This document shows positions 52,011 through 60,960 of a DNA stretch of 64,000 nucleotides, one piece after another (the first letter of the stretch is position 1; the number at the start of each line of letters is the position of its first letter). This DNA is from Variovorax sp. PAMC 28711 (GTDB taxonomy: Bacteria > Pseudomonadota > Gammaproteobacteria > Burkholderiales > Burkholderiaceae_C), in assembly GCF_001577265.1 (NCBI RefSeq), contig NZ_CP014517.1, positions 3,136,501-3,200,500 on the forward strand, written 5' to 3'. The translations under genes were made by a program, and so were the position numbers. Below the pieces are notes generated by a model. The model saw only the letters and a program-made list of their open reading frames with translations, did no database searches and was not told the DNA's origin.

Positions 52011-52666
52011 GCATCCACCAGGAGGTAACCGACGCCCCGCACCGTGCGGATGCGCTCGGCGCCGATCTTGCGCCGCAGGTTCGACAGGTGCACCTCGATC
52101 GCGCTGAAGTCGACCGGCTCGCCCAGCGGCTCCAGCCGCTGGGCAAGCACGTTCTTGGCGATGACCGCGCCCGGATCGCGCGCGAGTTCCAGCAGCAGCT
52201 GGAACTCGCGCGGCGACAGGGCAAGGGGTTGCCCGTCACGGTGGACAAGGTGTCGACGGGGTTCAATGGTGAGGTCACCAATGGTCCAGCGCTCGCTCGC
52301 CTGGCGCGCGCCGCGCCTCAGGACCGCATGGACGCGTGCCACTAGTTCCGCGGTGACGAAGGGCTTGATGACGAAGTCGTCGGCACCGCCATCGAGTCCG
52401 CGCAGCCGGTCCTCGACGGCTTCGCGCGCTGTGACGACAATGACGGCGGTGTGATCGCCGCGGCCACGCCAGCGTTCGAGCAACTCGAAGCCGCTGCCGT
52501 CCGGCAGTCCGAGGTCGAGCAAGACGCAGTCGAAGCCCTCGCCTTTCAGCGTGCCCGGCGCGTCGGCTGCGCGGCGGCGCCATTCGCTGGTAAAGCCTTC
52601 GATGCGGAACGCGGCTTGCAGTGCGCGACCGAGGTCGAGGTCGTCTTCGATCAGGAGCAAGTGCAT
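52007..52666 (-). CDS. OmpR-family response regulator (QseB/PmrA type)
   Basis: 219 residues from the ATG at 52666 (MHLLLIEDDLDLGRALQAAF); the longer frame starting at 52744 is rejected because it adds a basic tail ahead of a normal receiver domain. The phosphorylated aspartate is D51 in CVLLDLGLPDGSG, with the conserved lysine in FVIKPF. The C-terminal winged helix is PLALSPREFQLLLELARDPG ... VEVHLSNLRRKI-like (seen as AIEVHLSNLRRKIGAERIRT). A palindrome sits in the divergent promoter region. Confidence 0.94.
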   Translation of the reverse strand: MHLLLIEDDLDLGRALQAAFRIEGFTSEWRRRAADAPGTLKGEGFDCVLLDLGLPDGSGFELLERWRGRGDHTAVIVVTAREAVEDRLRGLDGGADDFVIKPFVTAELVARVHAVLRRGARQASERWTIGDLTIEPRRHLVHRDGQPLALSPREFQLLLELARDPGAVIAKNVLAQRLEPLGEPVDFSAIEVHLSNLRRKIGAERIRTVRGVGYLLVDA

Positions 52667-52713
52667 GCGCCGATTGTGGCGAGCGTGGCTGAAGGGGAGC
52701 CAAAGGTGCGTTT

Positions 52714-52737
52714 CGGCTTTGGCTGACCTTAAGGTCG
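52714..52737. promoter_or_regulatory. PmrA/QseB-like candidate operator between the two-component system and the S9 peptidase gene
   Basis: The perfect 12-bp palindrome GACCTTAAGGTC (52725-52736) is preceded by CTTTGG, giving CTTTGG-N5-CTTAAG, a pattern close to the PmrA/QseB direct repeat (YTTAAK-N5-YTTAAK). The site lies about 50 nt from each start codon of the divergent genes. Confidence 0.5.
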
Positions 52738-52773
52738 GCGACACACAATGAGCGGGTCACACGGGAGGTGCTT

Positions 52774-54738
52774 ATGTTCATCGATTGGAAGGCGCCAGCG
52801 GCGCTGGGTCTGGCCTTGTTGCTCGCCGGTTGCGCCAGCTCTCCCACGCATCCGTCGCTCGCGAGCGGCGCGTTGCCTGAGTTGGTGCCGGTGCGATCCT
52901 TCGTCGCCAGCCGGGAGGCCACTGGCGCCTACCGTGTCTCGCCCGATGGACGCAAGCTCGCCTGGGGCGGCACTTCGGGCCTGACGGGGGCGATCCGGGT
53001 CAAAACCATCGGGCAGTCCGAAGAGCGCGCTTTCCCGATGCGGGCGCGCCGCTTTGTGTGGTCGGGGGACAGCCGGTTCATCGTGGCGATGGCCGACCCA
53101 AGCGGGAATGAAGACACGCAGGTCTACGTCGTGCCAGCGGACCGGCCGGACGCAAGCTTCGTCAACCGCACGCCGTTCGCGGGCACGAAGGTGGGACTGA
53201 CGCGCGTCATCGAAGGTAGCGCCGACGTGATCGTCGAGACGAACCAGCGTGACCGGAAAGTGTTCGACCCTTACCGACTCAACCTGGAGACAGGCCGGCT
53301 GGATCGACTGGCAATCAACCCGGGTTCGGTGGGGTGGTGGGGTGCAGACAGTACCGGTCGGCTGCGTGCCCGCCTGCTGCTGGAGGGAGATCAAAGCCGG
53401 TTGCAGTTGCCCGGTCCCACCCCGGAGGCCGCGTGGCGCACGGCTTTTTCATGGAGCCGTTTCGAATCCGTGCGGTTTCTGGATTTCGCCGACGAACAGA
53501 CGGTGTGGGCGCTGTCGAACCGGGGCCGTGACCGCCTGGAACTCGTCAAGCTGCGTCTCGACACTGGCGAGGAGACACCGGTCTTCGCGGTGCCGGACGT
53601 CGATCTCGACAATGTTCTGCTTGGCAAACAGTCGCGCGCACCACTGATGGCGTACGCGATGCCGGGTTACCCGCGGGTGGACGTGTTCGATGAGTCGCTG
53701 AAACAACGTCTGGCTGTACTAAAGGACGATCAACCTGCCGAGATTGCCGTAACAAGCAAGGACGACAGCGACCGTGTGATGACCGTCGCGGTGACCAGCG
53801 ATCGTGGCACCAGATACCACCTGTTGAACGCCGACGGCGGCGCCCCTGTCTTTCTGGGCGAGACCCGCCTCAGCCTGATTTCGGCAGCGCTGACGTCGAC
53901 ACAGCCCATCGACTTCATCAGTCGGGATGGATTGAAGATCCACGGCTATCTGACGCTGCCCAAAGGGGTGGCTCCGCGAAACCTGCCCATGGTGCTGCTG
54001 GTGCACGGGGGGCCATGGGCACGCGACCGCTGGGGCGACGAAGGCGCGGCCCGCACCCTTCAACAGTTCCTGGCCAACCGCGGCTATGCCGTGTTGCAGG
54101 TCAACTATCGCGGTTCGACGGGTTACGGCCGAGCCTTCATGGAAAAGGCGATCGGCGAATTCGCCGGCCGCATGCACGACGACTTGATCGATGGCGTTCG
54201 CTGGGCCGTGGCACGCGGTGTCGCAGACCCCGAACGGGTGGCCATCTACGGTGCGAGCTATGGCGGCTACTCGGCGTTGGTCGGGGCCACTTTCACGCCG
54301 GAGACCTTCGCCTGTGCCATTGACGTGGTCGGGGTCTCGGACCTTGCGCGACTGGTGGAAACCGCGCCGCCTTACTGGGGATTGGGACTGGCATGGTGGC
54401 GGCGCTACGTCGGCGACCCGGCGAATCCAGAGCAGCGACGGCTGATGGACGCAAAGTCACCCGTGTACAGGGCTGACCAGGTCCAGAAGCCAATCCTCAT
54501 CATGCATGGCGTGAACGACCCGCGCGTGAAGCTAGAGCAGTCAGAGCGCATGGTCGACGCCCTGCGCAAGGCCGGTAAGAACGTGGAATTCGTCACCTTC
54601 AAGGGCGACGGGCATGGCAACCAGCGCTGGCCGAACAACCTGACGATGTACCGGCACACCGAGGACTTCCTTGCAAAGTGCCTGGGCGGCCGCACCAGCG
54701 GATTCGACTATTACCAGCTCGGCGCCTGGGCTTTTTAG
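52774..54738 (+). CDS. S9 family prolyl oligopeptidase-like lipoprotein
   Basis: 654 residues from the ATG, which has GGGAGG 5 nt upstream; the in-frame GTG at 52768 overlaps that ribosome binding site. A lipoprotein signal (LGLALLLAGC) sends it to the envelope. An N-terminal beta-propeller (about 40-390) is followed by the alpha/beta hydrolase domain. The catalytic triad is S495 (GASYGGYSALVG), D582 (HGVNDPRVK) and H614 (KGDGHGNQRW). It is likely an acylaminoacyl/prolyl peptidase degrading small peptides, and is divergent from its probable regulator. Confidence 0.9.
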   Translation: MFIDWKAPAALGLALLLAGCASSPTHPSLASGALPELVPVRSFVASREATGAYRVSPDGRKLAWGGTSGLTGAIRVKTIGQSEERAFPMRARRFVWSGDSRFIVAMADPSGNEDTQVYVVPADRPDASFVNRTPFAGTKVGLTRVIEGSADVIVETNQRDRKVFDPYRLNLETGRLDRLAINPGSVGWWGADSTGRLRARLLLEGDQSRLQLPGPTPEAAWRTAFSWSRFESVRFLDFADEQTVWALSNRGRDRLELVKLRLDTGEETPVFAVPDVDLDNVLLGKQSRAPLMAYAMPGYPRVDVFDESLKQRLAVLKDDQPAEIAVTSKDDSDRVMTVAVTSDRGTRYHLLNADGGAPVFLGETRLSLISAALTSTQPIDFISRDGLKIHGYLTLPKGVAPRNLPMVLLVHGGPWARDRWGDEGAARTLQQFLANRGYAVLQVNYRGSTGYGRAFMEKAIGEFAGRMHDDLIDGVRWAVARGVADPERVAIYGASYGGYSALVGATFTPETFACAIDVVGVSDLARLVETAPPYWGLGLAWWRRYVGDPANPEQRRLMDAKSPVYRADQVQKPILIMHGVNDPRVKLEQSERMVDALRKAGKNVEFVTFKGDGHGNQRWPNNLTMYRHTEDFLAKCLGGRTSGFDYYQLGAWAF

Positions 54739-54745
54739 CCGCCGT

Positions 54746-55672
54746 TTACAGGCGTCCGAGCAGCAAGAACTCCATCAGCGCCTTCTGGGCATGCAGCCGG
54801 TTCTCGGCCTCGTCCCACACCACCGATTGCGGACCGTCGATCACGTCGGCCTCGACCTCTTCACCGCGGTGCGCCGGCAGACAGTGCATGAAGAGCGCGT
54901 CGGGTTGGGCGATGCGCATCATGTCGGTGTCGACGCACCAGTCGGCGAAGGCCTTGCGGCGCGCGTCGTTCTCGGCTTCGTAGCCCATGCTGGTCCACAC
55001 GTCGGTGGTGACGAGGTCGGCGCCGCGGCAGGCTTCCATCGGGTCCTTGAAGACCTTGTAGCTGTCGCTCGAGCGGATGCCCGCGATCGACTGGTCGACC
55101 TCATAGCCGCTCGGCGTGCTCACATGCACCTTGAAGCCAAGGATCTCGCTGGCCTGCAGCCAGGTGTTGGCCATGTTGTTGCCGTCGCCGACCCAAGCCA
55201 CCGTCTTGGCCGCGATCGAACCGCGGTGCTCGATGAAGGTGAAGATGTCCGCGAGGATCTGGCAAGGATGGAACTCGTTGGTCAGGCCGTTGATGACGGG
55301 CACGCGCGAATTGGCCGCGAAGGCGTCGATCTTGTCCTGCCCGAAGGTGCGGATCATCACGATGTCGACCATGCGGCTGATGACCCGGGCGCTGTCCTCG
55401 ATCGGCTCCGCGCGGCCGAGCTGGCTGTCGCCGGTGGTGAGGTTCACCACCGAGCCGCCGAGCTGGTACATGCCGGCCTCGAAGCTCACGCGGGTGCGCG
55501 TCGAGGCCTTCTCGAAGATCATCGCGAGCGTGCGGTCAACCAGCGGCTGGTGTCGTTCGTAGGCCTTGAACTTCTTCTTGATGATGCCCATGCGCTCGAA
55601 CAGGTAGCCGTACTCGTCGGCCGTGAAGTCCGAGAACTGCAGGTAGTGCCGGATCGTGTGCGCCGCTGTCAT
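54746..55672 (-). CDS. argF: Ornithine carbamoyltransferase
   Basis: Makes citrulline from ornithine and carbamoyl phosphate. 308 residues from the ATG that overlaps the argD stop (MTAAHTIRHYLQFSDFTADE). The carbamoyl-phosphate loop is STRTRVSFEAG, and other motifs are EFHPCQILADIFT and the catalytic-cysteine segment FMHCLPAHRGEEV. The longer frame through argD is a reading-frame shadow. It is convergent with the S9 peptidase gene. Confidence 0.97.
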   Translation of the reverse strand: MTAAHTIRHYLQFSDFTADEYGYLFERMGIIKKKFKAYERHQPLVDRTLAMIFEKASTRTRVSFEAGMYQLGGSVVNLTTGDSQLGRAEPIEDSARVISRMVDIVMIRTFGQDKIDAFAANSRVPVINGLTNEFHPCQILADIFTFIEHRGSIAAKTVAWVGDGNNMANTWLQASEILGFKVHVSTPSGYEVDQSIAGIRSSDSYKVFKDPMEACRGADLVTTDVWTSMGYEAENDARRKAFADWCVDTDMMRIAQPDALFMHCLPAHRGEEVEADVIDGPQSVVWDEAENRLHAQKALMEFLLLGRL

Positions 55673-56874
55673 TTCACCGGCTCCAGCAGAAAGGCTTTCA
55701 CCAGCGGCGCGAGGATGGCCACGATTTCGTCGGCCTCGGCGGTGCTGAGGATCAGCGGCGGCACGAGGCGGATCACGCTGTCGGCCGTCACGCTCAGCAG
55801 CAGGCCGGCGTCGCAGGCGCGGTTCAGGATCACGCCGCAAGGCCGGTCGAGTTCGATGCCGAGCATCAGCCCGGCGCCGCGAACTTCCTTCACGCCGGCC
55901 AGGCCCTCGAACTCGCGCTCCAGCGCTGCCTTCAGGTGCGCGCCCACGTTGGCCGCGTTCTCGAGCAGCTTGTGTTCTTCCACGATGCGAATCGTCTCGA
56001 CGCCGGCGCGCATCGCGAGCGGGTTGCCCCCGAAGGTCGTACCGTGGTTGCCGGGGCCGAAGATGTTGGCGGCCTTCGGGCCGGCGACCACCGCACCGAT
56101 CGGCACGCCGGAGCCGAGGCCCTTGGCCAGCGGCATCACGTCGGGCTGGATGCCCGCCCACTGGTGCGCGAACCACTTGCCGGTGCGGCCCATGCCGCAC
56201 TGCACCTCGTCGATCATCATGAGCCAGTCCTTCTGGTCGCAGAGCGTACGCACCTGCTTCAGGTAATCCCAGCGCATCGGATGGATGCCGCCTTCGCCCT
56301 GGATGGTCTCGAAGAAGACGGCGACCACGTTCGGGTTGCCTTCGGTGGCCTTCTTGAGCGCCTCGATGTCGTTGAGCGGCACGCGGATGAAGCCTTCGAC
56401 CAGCGGACCGAAACCGGCCTGGATCTTCGGATTGCCGGTGGCCGACAAGGTGGCGATCGAGCGGCCATGGAAGGCATGCTCGTAGACCACGATCTCGGGC
56501 CGTTCGATGCCCTTGTCGTGGCCGAACTTGCGCGCCAGCTTGAGTGCGGCTTCGTTGGCTTCCAGGCCGGTGCTGCAGAAGAACACGTTGGTCAGCCCCG
56601 ACAGTTCCACCAGCTTGGCGGCCAGCTGTTCCTGGCCCGGCACGTGGTAGTAGTTGGAGCTGTGAATGAGCTTGGTGAGCTGGTCCTGCAGCGCGGGCAC
56701 CAGCTCCGGGTGGTTGTGGCCCAGGGTGTTGACGGCGATGCCACCGAGCCCGTCGATATAGGCCTTGCCGTGGGTGTCCCAGACGCGGCAACCTTGCCCG
56801 TGCGACAACGCGATCGGCAGGCGACCGTAGGTGTTCATGACGTGGGGCGAGGTCGGCTGGTCGGGGGTGCTCAT
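55669..56874 (-). CDS. argD: Acetylornithine aminotransferase
   Basis: PLP-dependent class III aminotransferase, fourth step of ornithine synthesis. 401 residues from the ATG giving MSTPDQPTSPHVMNTYGRLP. Motifs include FFCSTGLEANEAALKLARKF, the Asp of the PLP site in LMMIDEVQCGMGRTG and the lysine in PLAKGLGSGVPIGAVV. It overlaps argF in an ATGA. The 161-nt gap upstream to the DUF3579 gene should hold divergent promoters. Confidence 0.96.
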   Translation of the reverse strand: MSTPDQPTSPHVMNTYGRLPIALSHGQGCRVWDTHGKAYIDGLGGIAVNTLGHNHPELVPALQDQLTKLIHSSNYYHVPGQEQLAAKLVELSGLTNVFFCSTGLEANEAALKLARKFGHDKGIERPEIVVYEHAFHGRSIATLSATGNPKIQAGFGPLVEGFIRVPLNDIEALKKATEGNPNVVAVFFETIQGEGGIHPMRWDYLKQVRTLCDQKDWLMMIDEVQCGMGRTGKWFAHQWAGIQPDVMPLAKGLGSGVPIGAVVAGPKAANIFGPGNHGTTFGGNPLAMRAGVETIRIVEEHKLLENAANVGAHLKAALEREFEGLAGVKEVRGAGLMLGIELDRPCGVILNRACDAGLLLSVTADSVIRLVPPLILSTAEADEIVAILAPLVKAFLLEPVK

Positions 56875-57035
56875 GCGGTTCTCCAGAAAGGGAACGTTGG
56901 ATTCTAGGGGCGTGCTTCGACGGTTTCGTTGAGGAATGCGCATCACAGCAATGCCCGCTGGCACGCCTCGTGCGCGGCTTGATGGGTAAAATCCTTGTGC
57001 ACTGCAGCACCAGGCCGCAGGCGCTACTCCGCTCA

Positions 57036-57347
57036 ATGGATACCCCCACCGCCAAACACATTTTCGTCATGGGCGTCACCGCCGACGGTCGCGCCTTCCG
57101 GCCCAGCGACTGGGCCGAGCGGCTGGCAGGCGTCATGAGTTCGTTCCGCCCCGGTGGCCCGATTCCCGGCGATCACCTGAGCTATTCCCCGTGGTGCGTG
57201 CCGAACACGATCAACGGCATCAAGTGCGTGGTGGTCGACCGCGAACTGCGCGAGCACGAAGTCATGGCGTGGGACTTCGTCATGAATTTCGCCCGCGACA
57301 ACGGGCTGCAGGTCGGCGAGGCCTGCGTCCTTCCCGACCGCCCATGA
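57036..57347 (+). CDS. DUF3579 domain-containing protein
   Basis: 103 residues (MDTPTAKHIFVMGVTADGRA at the N-terminus, VVVDRELREHEVMAWDFVMN later). It matches the DUF3579 family, found mainly in betaproteobacteria beside argD/argF and rpsT. The function is unknown. It is followed directly by a strong terminator. Confidence 0.88.
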   Translation: MDTPTAKHIFVMGVTADGRAFRPSDWAERLAGVMSSFRPGGPIPGDHLSYSPWCVPNTINGIKCVVVDRELREHEVMAWDFVMNFARDNGLQVGEACVLPDRP

Positions 57348-57372
57348 AAAAACCGCCCGAAGGCGGTTTTTT
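57347..57372. terminator. Terminator after the DUF3579 gene
   Basis: Perfect stem AAAAAACCGCC / GGCGGTTTTTT with loop CGAA. The stop codon TGA of the DUF3579 gene ends on its first base. It can act on both strands. Confidence 0.92.
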
Positions 57373-57404
57373 CATCTTTGCTGCAGCGCACCCCGATCAA
57401 ACGG

Positions 57405-57452
57405 CGGACAGAAGGTTTTCTGTCCGGGCTGTTTGCCTGACTGGGGTCAGGC
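57405..57452. terminator. Two adjacent hairpins at the rpsT 3' end
   Basis: CGGACAGAA / TTCTGTCCG (57405-57413 with 57418-57426, loop GGTT) and GCCTGAC / GTCAGGC (57435-57441 with 57446-57452, loop TGGG; it includes the rpsT stop). The T tract after either is poor, so they may stabilise the mRNA end rather than terminate strongly. Confidence 0.5.
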
Positions 57453-57761
57453 GGCGGCCTTTTCGGGCGCCAGAGCCAAGGCCTTGACCTTGGTCGACAG
57501 GCGGCTCTTGTCGCGAGCGGCCTTGTTCTTGTGGAAGATGCCCTTGTCGGCAACCATGTCCACGATGCTTTGTGCCTTGGCGAACATTTCGGTTGCCTTG
57601 GTCTTGTCGCCAGCGAGAACAGCCTTTTCGACGTTCTTGACAGCGGTGCGGTACTTGGAGCGCAGCGAGGTGTTCGCAGCGTTCAGCTTGACGTCCTGGC
57701 GGACGCGTTTGCGGCCGGAGGCGAGACGGGGGTTTTTCTTTTTGGGCTTGGCGGATGCCAT
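57447..57761 (-). CDS. rpsT: 30S ribosomal protein S20
   Basis: 104 residues, very basic. It begins [20 protein letters not shown] and contains [20 protein letters not shown] and [20 protein letters not shown], the standard S20 three-helix features. It binds 16S rRNA early in 30S assembly. It is divergent from murJ with 87 nt between the starts, a common arrangement. Confidence 0.98.
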   Translation of the reverse strand: MASAKPKKKNPRLASGRKRVRQDVKLNAANTSLRSKYRTAVKNVEKAVLAGDKTKATEMFAKAQSIVDMVADKGIFHKNKAARDKSRLSTKVKALALAPEKAAA

Positions 57762-57848
57762 AGTTGTGTTCCTTAGGTGTCTGAGGATGATGCAGCAAAG
57801 CCTTCCATTATAGGCCGTGCCGCGATTGGGGCCAGATACACTGCCCGC

Positions 57849-59411
57849 GTGTCCCTTTTTCGCTCCGCCTCCACCGTTTCCCTGCTCACGCTCGCTTCGC
57901 GCATCACAGGACTGATCCGCGACGTGTTGATGAGCTCGGTGTTCGGCGTCAGCGCGCTGACCGACGCCTACTACGTCGCCTTCCGCATTCCCAACCTGTT
58001 CCGCCGCGTGCTCGGCGAGGGCGCCTTCAGCCAGGCGTTCGTGCCCGTGCTGGCCGCCTGCAAGACGGAAAAAGGCGACGAGGGGGCCAAGCAGCTGATC
58101 GACCATGTCGGCACGCTGCTGACCTGGACCCTGGTGCTGCTGTGCATCGCCGGCGTGGTCGCGGCGCCGCTGATGGTCTGGGCGATGGCCAGCGGCCTGC
58201 AGAAATCGGGCGGCTTCGACCCCGCGGTCGTCATGACGCGCTGGATGTTCCCGTACATCGGCTTCATGTCGCTGGTGGCGTTTGCGGGCGGCATCCTCAA
58301 CACGTGGCGCAAGTTCGCGGTGCCGGCCGCGTCGCCGGTGCTGCTGAACGTGGCGTTGATCTTGTCGATCGTCGTGGGCGCGCCTTTGTTCCGGCGCTGG
58401 GGCATCGAGCCGATCTACGCGCAATGCGTGGGCGTGCTGGTCGGCGGCATGCTGCAACTCGGGCTGCAACTGCCGGCGTTGCGGAAGCTCGGCATGTTCC
58501 CGCGCATCGGCGTGACCTTCGCAGCCCTTCGAACGGCCTGGGCCGACCCGACCACACGCAAGATCCTCGGCCTCATGCTGCCGGCCATGATCGGGGTGAG
58601 CGGGGCGCAGATTTCGCTCCTCATCAACACGCAGATCGCGTCGCATCTGGCCGAAGGCAGCGTGACCTGGATCACCAACGCCGACCGGCTCATGGAGTTT
58701 CCGAGCGCGATGCTCGGCGTCGCGCTCGGCGTGGTGCTGATGCCGCAGCTGGCGGCCGCGCGCGCGGCGCAAGACCATTTGCGCTATTCCGCCATGCTCG
58801 ACTGGGGCCTGCGGCTCATCGTCTTGCTGGCGGTGCCCTGCGCAGTGGCGCTGCTGGTCTTTCCGAAGCCGCTGGTCGCGGTGCTGTTCCACAACGGCGC
58901 GTTCAGCGCAATCGACGTGCAGCGCACGACTGTCGCGCTCATGGGCTACGGCACGGGTCTCGTGGGCATCGTGGCCATCAAGGTGCTGGCCGCCGGCTAC
59001 TACGCGCGGCACGACATGCGCTCGCCGATGCGCTTCAGCCTGATCGCATTGGCGCTCACGCAGGTGCTGAACATCTTTCTCGTGCCGTACCTGCAGCACG
59101 CCGGCCTCACGCTGTCGATCGGCCTGGCGCAACTGCTCAATGCCTTGCTGCTGCTCATCGGGCTGCGCCGCATCGGCGCGTTCAAGCCGCTGCCCGGCTG
59201 GTGGCGCTTTTTCGCGCAGGTGCTGGCCGCCACATTGCTGCTCGCGGCCCTGCTGGCCTGGGGCAACCAGCACTTCGACTGGATCGCGCTGCGCGACCAG
59301 CGGCTGTTGCGGGCCGGCCTGCTGGCTGCGTTCATCGCGGGTGCGGGCGTTCTGTATTTCGGCGTGCTGACGCTGGCCGGCCTGAAGTTGCGCAGTTTCC
59401 TGCGCCATTGA
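57849..59411 (+). CDS. murJ: Lipid II flippase MurJ
   Basis: Flips the peptidoglycan precursor lipid II across the inner membrane. The GTG at 57849 gives [20 protein letters not shown], the usual MurJ beginning, and 520 residues; the longer frame starting at 57777 adds a tail without family features. Conserved MurJ/MVF features are [40 protein letters not shown] and [20 protein letters not shown]. About 14 membrane helices can be traced along the sequence. Confidence 0.95.
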   Translation: MSLFRSASTVSLLTLASRITGLIRDVLMSSVFGVSALTDAYYVAFRIPNLFRRVLGEGAFSQAFVPVLAACKTEKGDEGAKQLIDHVGTLLTWTLVLLCIAGVVAAPLMVWAMASGLQKSGGFDPAVVMTRWMFPYIGFMSLVAFAGGILNTWRKFAVPAASPVLLNVALILSIVVGAPLFRRWGIEPIYAQCVGVLVGGMLQLGLQLPALRKLGMFPRIGVTFAALRTAWADPTTRKILGLMLPAMIGVSGAQISLLINTQIASHLAEGSVTWITNADRLMEFPSAMLGVALGVVLMPQLAAARAAQDHLRYSAMLDWGLRLIVLLAVPCAVALLVFPKPLVAVLFHNGAFSAIDVQRTTVALMGYGTGLVGIVAIKVLAAGYYARHDMRSPMRFSLIALALTQVLNIFLVPYLQHAGLTLSIGLAQLLNALLLLIGLRRIGAFKPLPGWWRFFAQVLAATLLLAALLAWGNQHFDWIALRDQRLLRAGLLAAFIAGAGVLYFGVLTLAGLKLRSFLRH

Positions 59412-59466
59412 GCGCCGCAGCGCCGCGCCGCCTTGACGGCCCCGGTGGCCTCCACTACAAAGACAC

Positions 59467-60318
59467 ATGTCCCTGAGCTATTCAGCGCCCACCGCCCTCG
59501 AGTACTTCGGCTCTCTTGTCCAGAGCGACGAACACTTTCCTCTGCTCGAAGCCGCCACCAGCCTCGCGCAAGACGAATACCCGGAACTCGACGTGCAGCA
59601 GGTGCTCGGCGATGTCGACCAGTTGCTGGCCCGCCTCAAGCGCCGTTTGCCGGCCGACGCCGCACCGTTGCAGCGGCTGCGTCTGCTCAACCAGTTTTTC
59701 TTTCACGACCTGAACTTCGGCGGCAACGTCAACGACTACTACGACCCCGACAACAGCTACCTCAATGCCGTGTTGCGCACGCGTCGTGGCATCCCGATTT
59801 CGCTGGCGGTGCTTTGGATCGAGCTCGCGCAGGGGCTCGGACTGAACGCACGCGGCGTCGGATTTCCGGGTCATTTCATGCTTAAGGTGACGCTGCCGAA
59901 GGGGCAGGTCGTGATCGATCCGTTCACCGGAAAATCGTTGTCGCGCGAAGAGCTGGGTGAGCGGCTCGAGCCCTACAAGCGCAGCAACGGTCTGGTCGGC
60001 GATTTCGACGTGCCGCTGGGCTTGTACCTGCAGCCTGCCAGCCCGCGCGAGATCATCTCCCGAATGTTGCGCAACCTGAAGGAAGTGCACAGCACCCAGG
60101 AGGATTGGCAACGCGCCATCGCCGTGCAGGACCGCCTCATCACTTTGCTACCAGACGCCTGGAGCGAGTACCGCGACCGCGGCCTGGCCCACGCCGAACA
60201 AGGCAACACCGCCGAAGCGGTGCGCGATCTCGAGACCTACCTGCGGCACGCAGAGGATGCGCTCGACCTCGACGCCATCGCCGAACGGGTCGCCGCGCTT
60301 CGCCGCGCCAGGTACTGA
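59467..60318 (+). CDS. SirB1-family protein (transglutaminase-like with TPR)
   Basis: 283 residues. The N-terminal part has SirB1/transglutaminase-like segments ([51 protein letters not shown]), and the C-terminal part a tetratricopeptide-like region ([40 protein letters not shown]). The biochemical role of SirB1 is not settled. Its stop shares one base with the next start (TGATG). Confidence 0.88.
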   Translation: MSLSYSAPTALEYFGSLVQSDEHFPLLEAATSLAQDEYPELDVQQVLGDVDQLLARLKRRLPADAAPLQRLRLLNQFFFHDLNFGGNVNDYYDPDNSYLNAVLRTRRGIPISLAVLWIELAQGLGLNARGVGFPGHFMLKVTLPKGQVVIDPFTGKSLSREELGERLEPYKRSNGLVGDFDVPLGLYLQPASPREIISRMLRNLKEVHSTQEDWQRAIAVQDRLITLLPDAWSEYRDRGLAHAEQGNTAEAVRDLETYLRHAEDALDLDAIAERVAALRRARY

Positions 60319-60743
60319 TGGCGGCGCAGGCCGGCGCTTCTGCCGTGCCGGACCTGGGCACGCAGCACCAGTTCCACGGCGTGCAGCCGGTGCTGCCGGT
60401 GTCCGATGTCAGCCGTGCGGCGCGCTATTTTTGCGATGTGCTGGGCTTCGAACTCGACTTCATCGCCGGCGAGCCGCCCAGCTACGCTCGGGTCAAGAAG
60501 GGCGATCGCAGTTATGGCGACCCGGTCTACGTCCGTCTCTGGCAATGCAACGCGCGCGAAACGCGGCAATGGCGCGGCGAGATCGTGATTCATGTCGGCC
60601 GGGACGTCGACGGTCTGCACGCCGCTTATCTCCGGCGCGGCGTCGACGTGATCGAGTCGCCGGTGTCCCAGCCCTGGGGCCTGCGCGAGTTCGCGATCCG
60701 CGAGCCGGACGGCCACGTCCTGCGTTTCTGCGGCTATCTCTAG
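60318..60743 (+). CDS. VOC-family (glyoxalase-like) protein
   Basis: 141 residues. The vicinal-oxygen-chelate fold is seen from VQPVLPVSDVSRAARYFCDV and LGFELDFIAGEPPSYARVKK to EIVIHVGRDVDGLHAAYLRR and PWGLREFAIREPDGHVLRFC. The likely metal ligands are the His near the N-terminus and the Glu of EFAIREPDG. The substrate is unknown; bleomycin-resistance-like and dioxygenase-like VOC members share this form. The start is chosen by its coupling to the SirB1 stop. Confidence 0.85.
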   Translation: MAAQAGASAVPDLGTQHQFHGVQPVLPVSDVSRAARYFCDVLGFELDFIAGEPPSYARVKKGDRSYGDPVYVRLWQCNARETRQWRGEIVIHVGRDVDGLHAAYLRRGVDVIESPVSQPWGLREFAIREPDGHVLRFCGYL

Positions 60744-60940
60744 GCGGTGGCCGCTGCCGACTTGGGAGGTCGCACCGGCCGCGGTTCCAGTCCGCCGCCG
60801 CAGTTCGGACACACGTTGTGGAGCACGCGCGTCACGCAGTCTGCGCAGAAAGTGCATTCATAGCTGCAGATCCGGGCGTCGGTCGCGTCGTGCGGCAGTG
60901 CCTTGTGGCAGTGCTCGCAATCCGGGCGCATTTCAAGCAT
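60740..60940 (-). CDS. DUF1272 zinc-ribbon-like protein (66 aa)
   Basis: 66 residues beginning MLEMRPDCEHCHKALPHDAT. The cysteine pairs CEHC, CSYECTFCADC and CPNCGG match the DUF1272 family, likely two small zinc sites. The function is unknown. Its stop and the stop of the convergent VOC gene share the four bases CTAG (60740-60743). Confidence 0.85.
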   Translation of the reverse strand: MLEMRPDCEHCHKALPHDATDARICSYECTFCADCVTRVLHNVCPNCGGGLEPRPVRPPKSAAATA

Positions 60941-60960
60941 CGATTTGTCCGGTGTCGAGC

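Noticed and set aside
52681..52744. N-terminal extension of the response regulator
   Set aside because: Added residues precede a complete receiver-domain start, and the extension would overlap the divergent promoter region.
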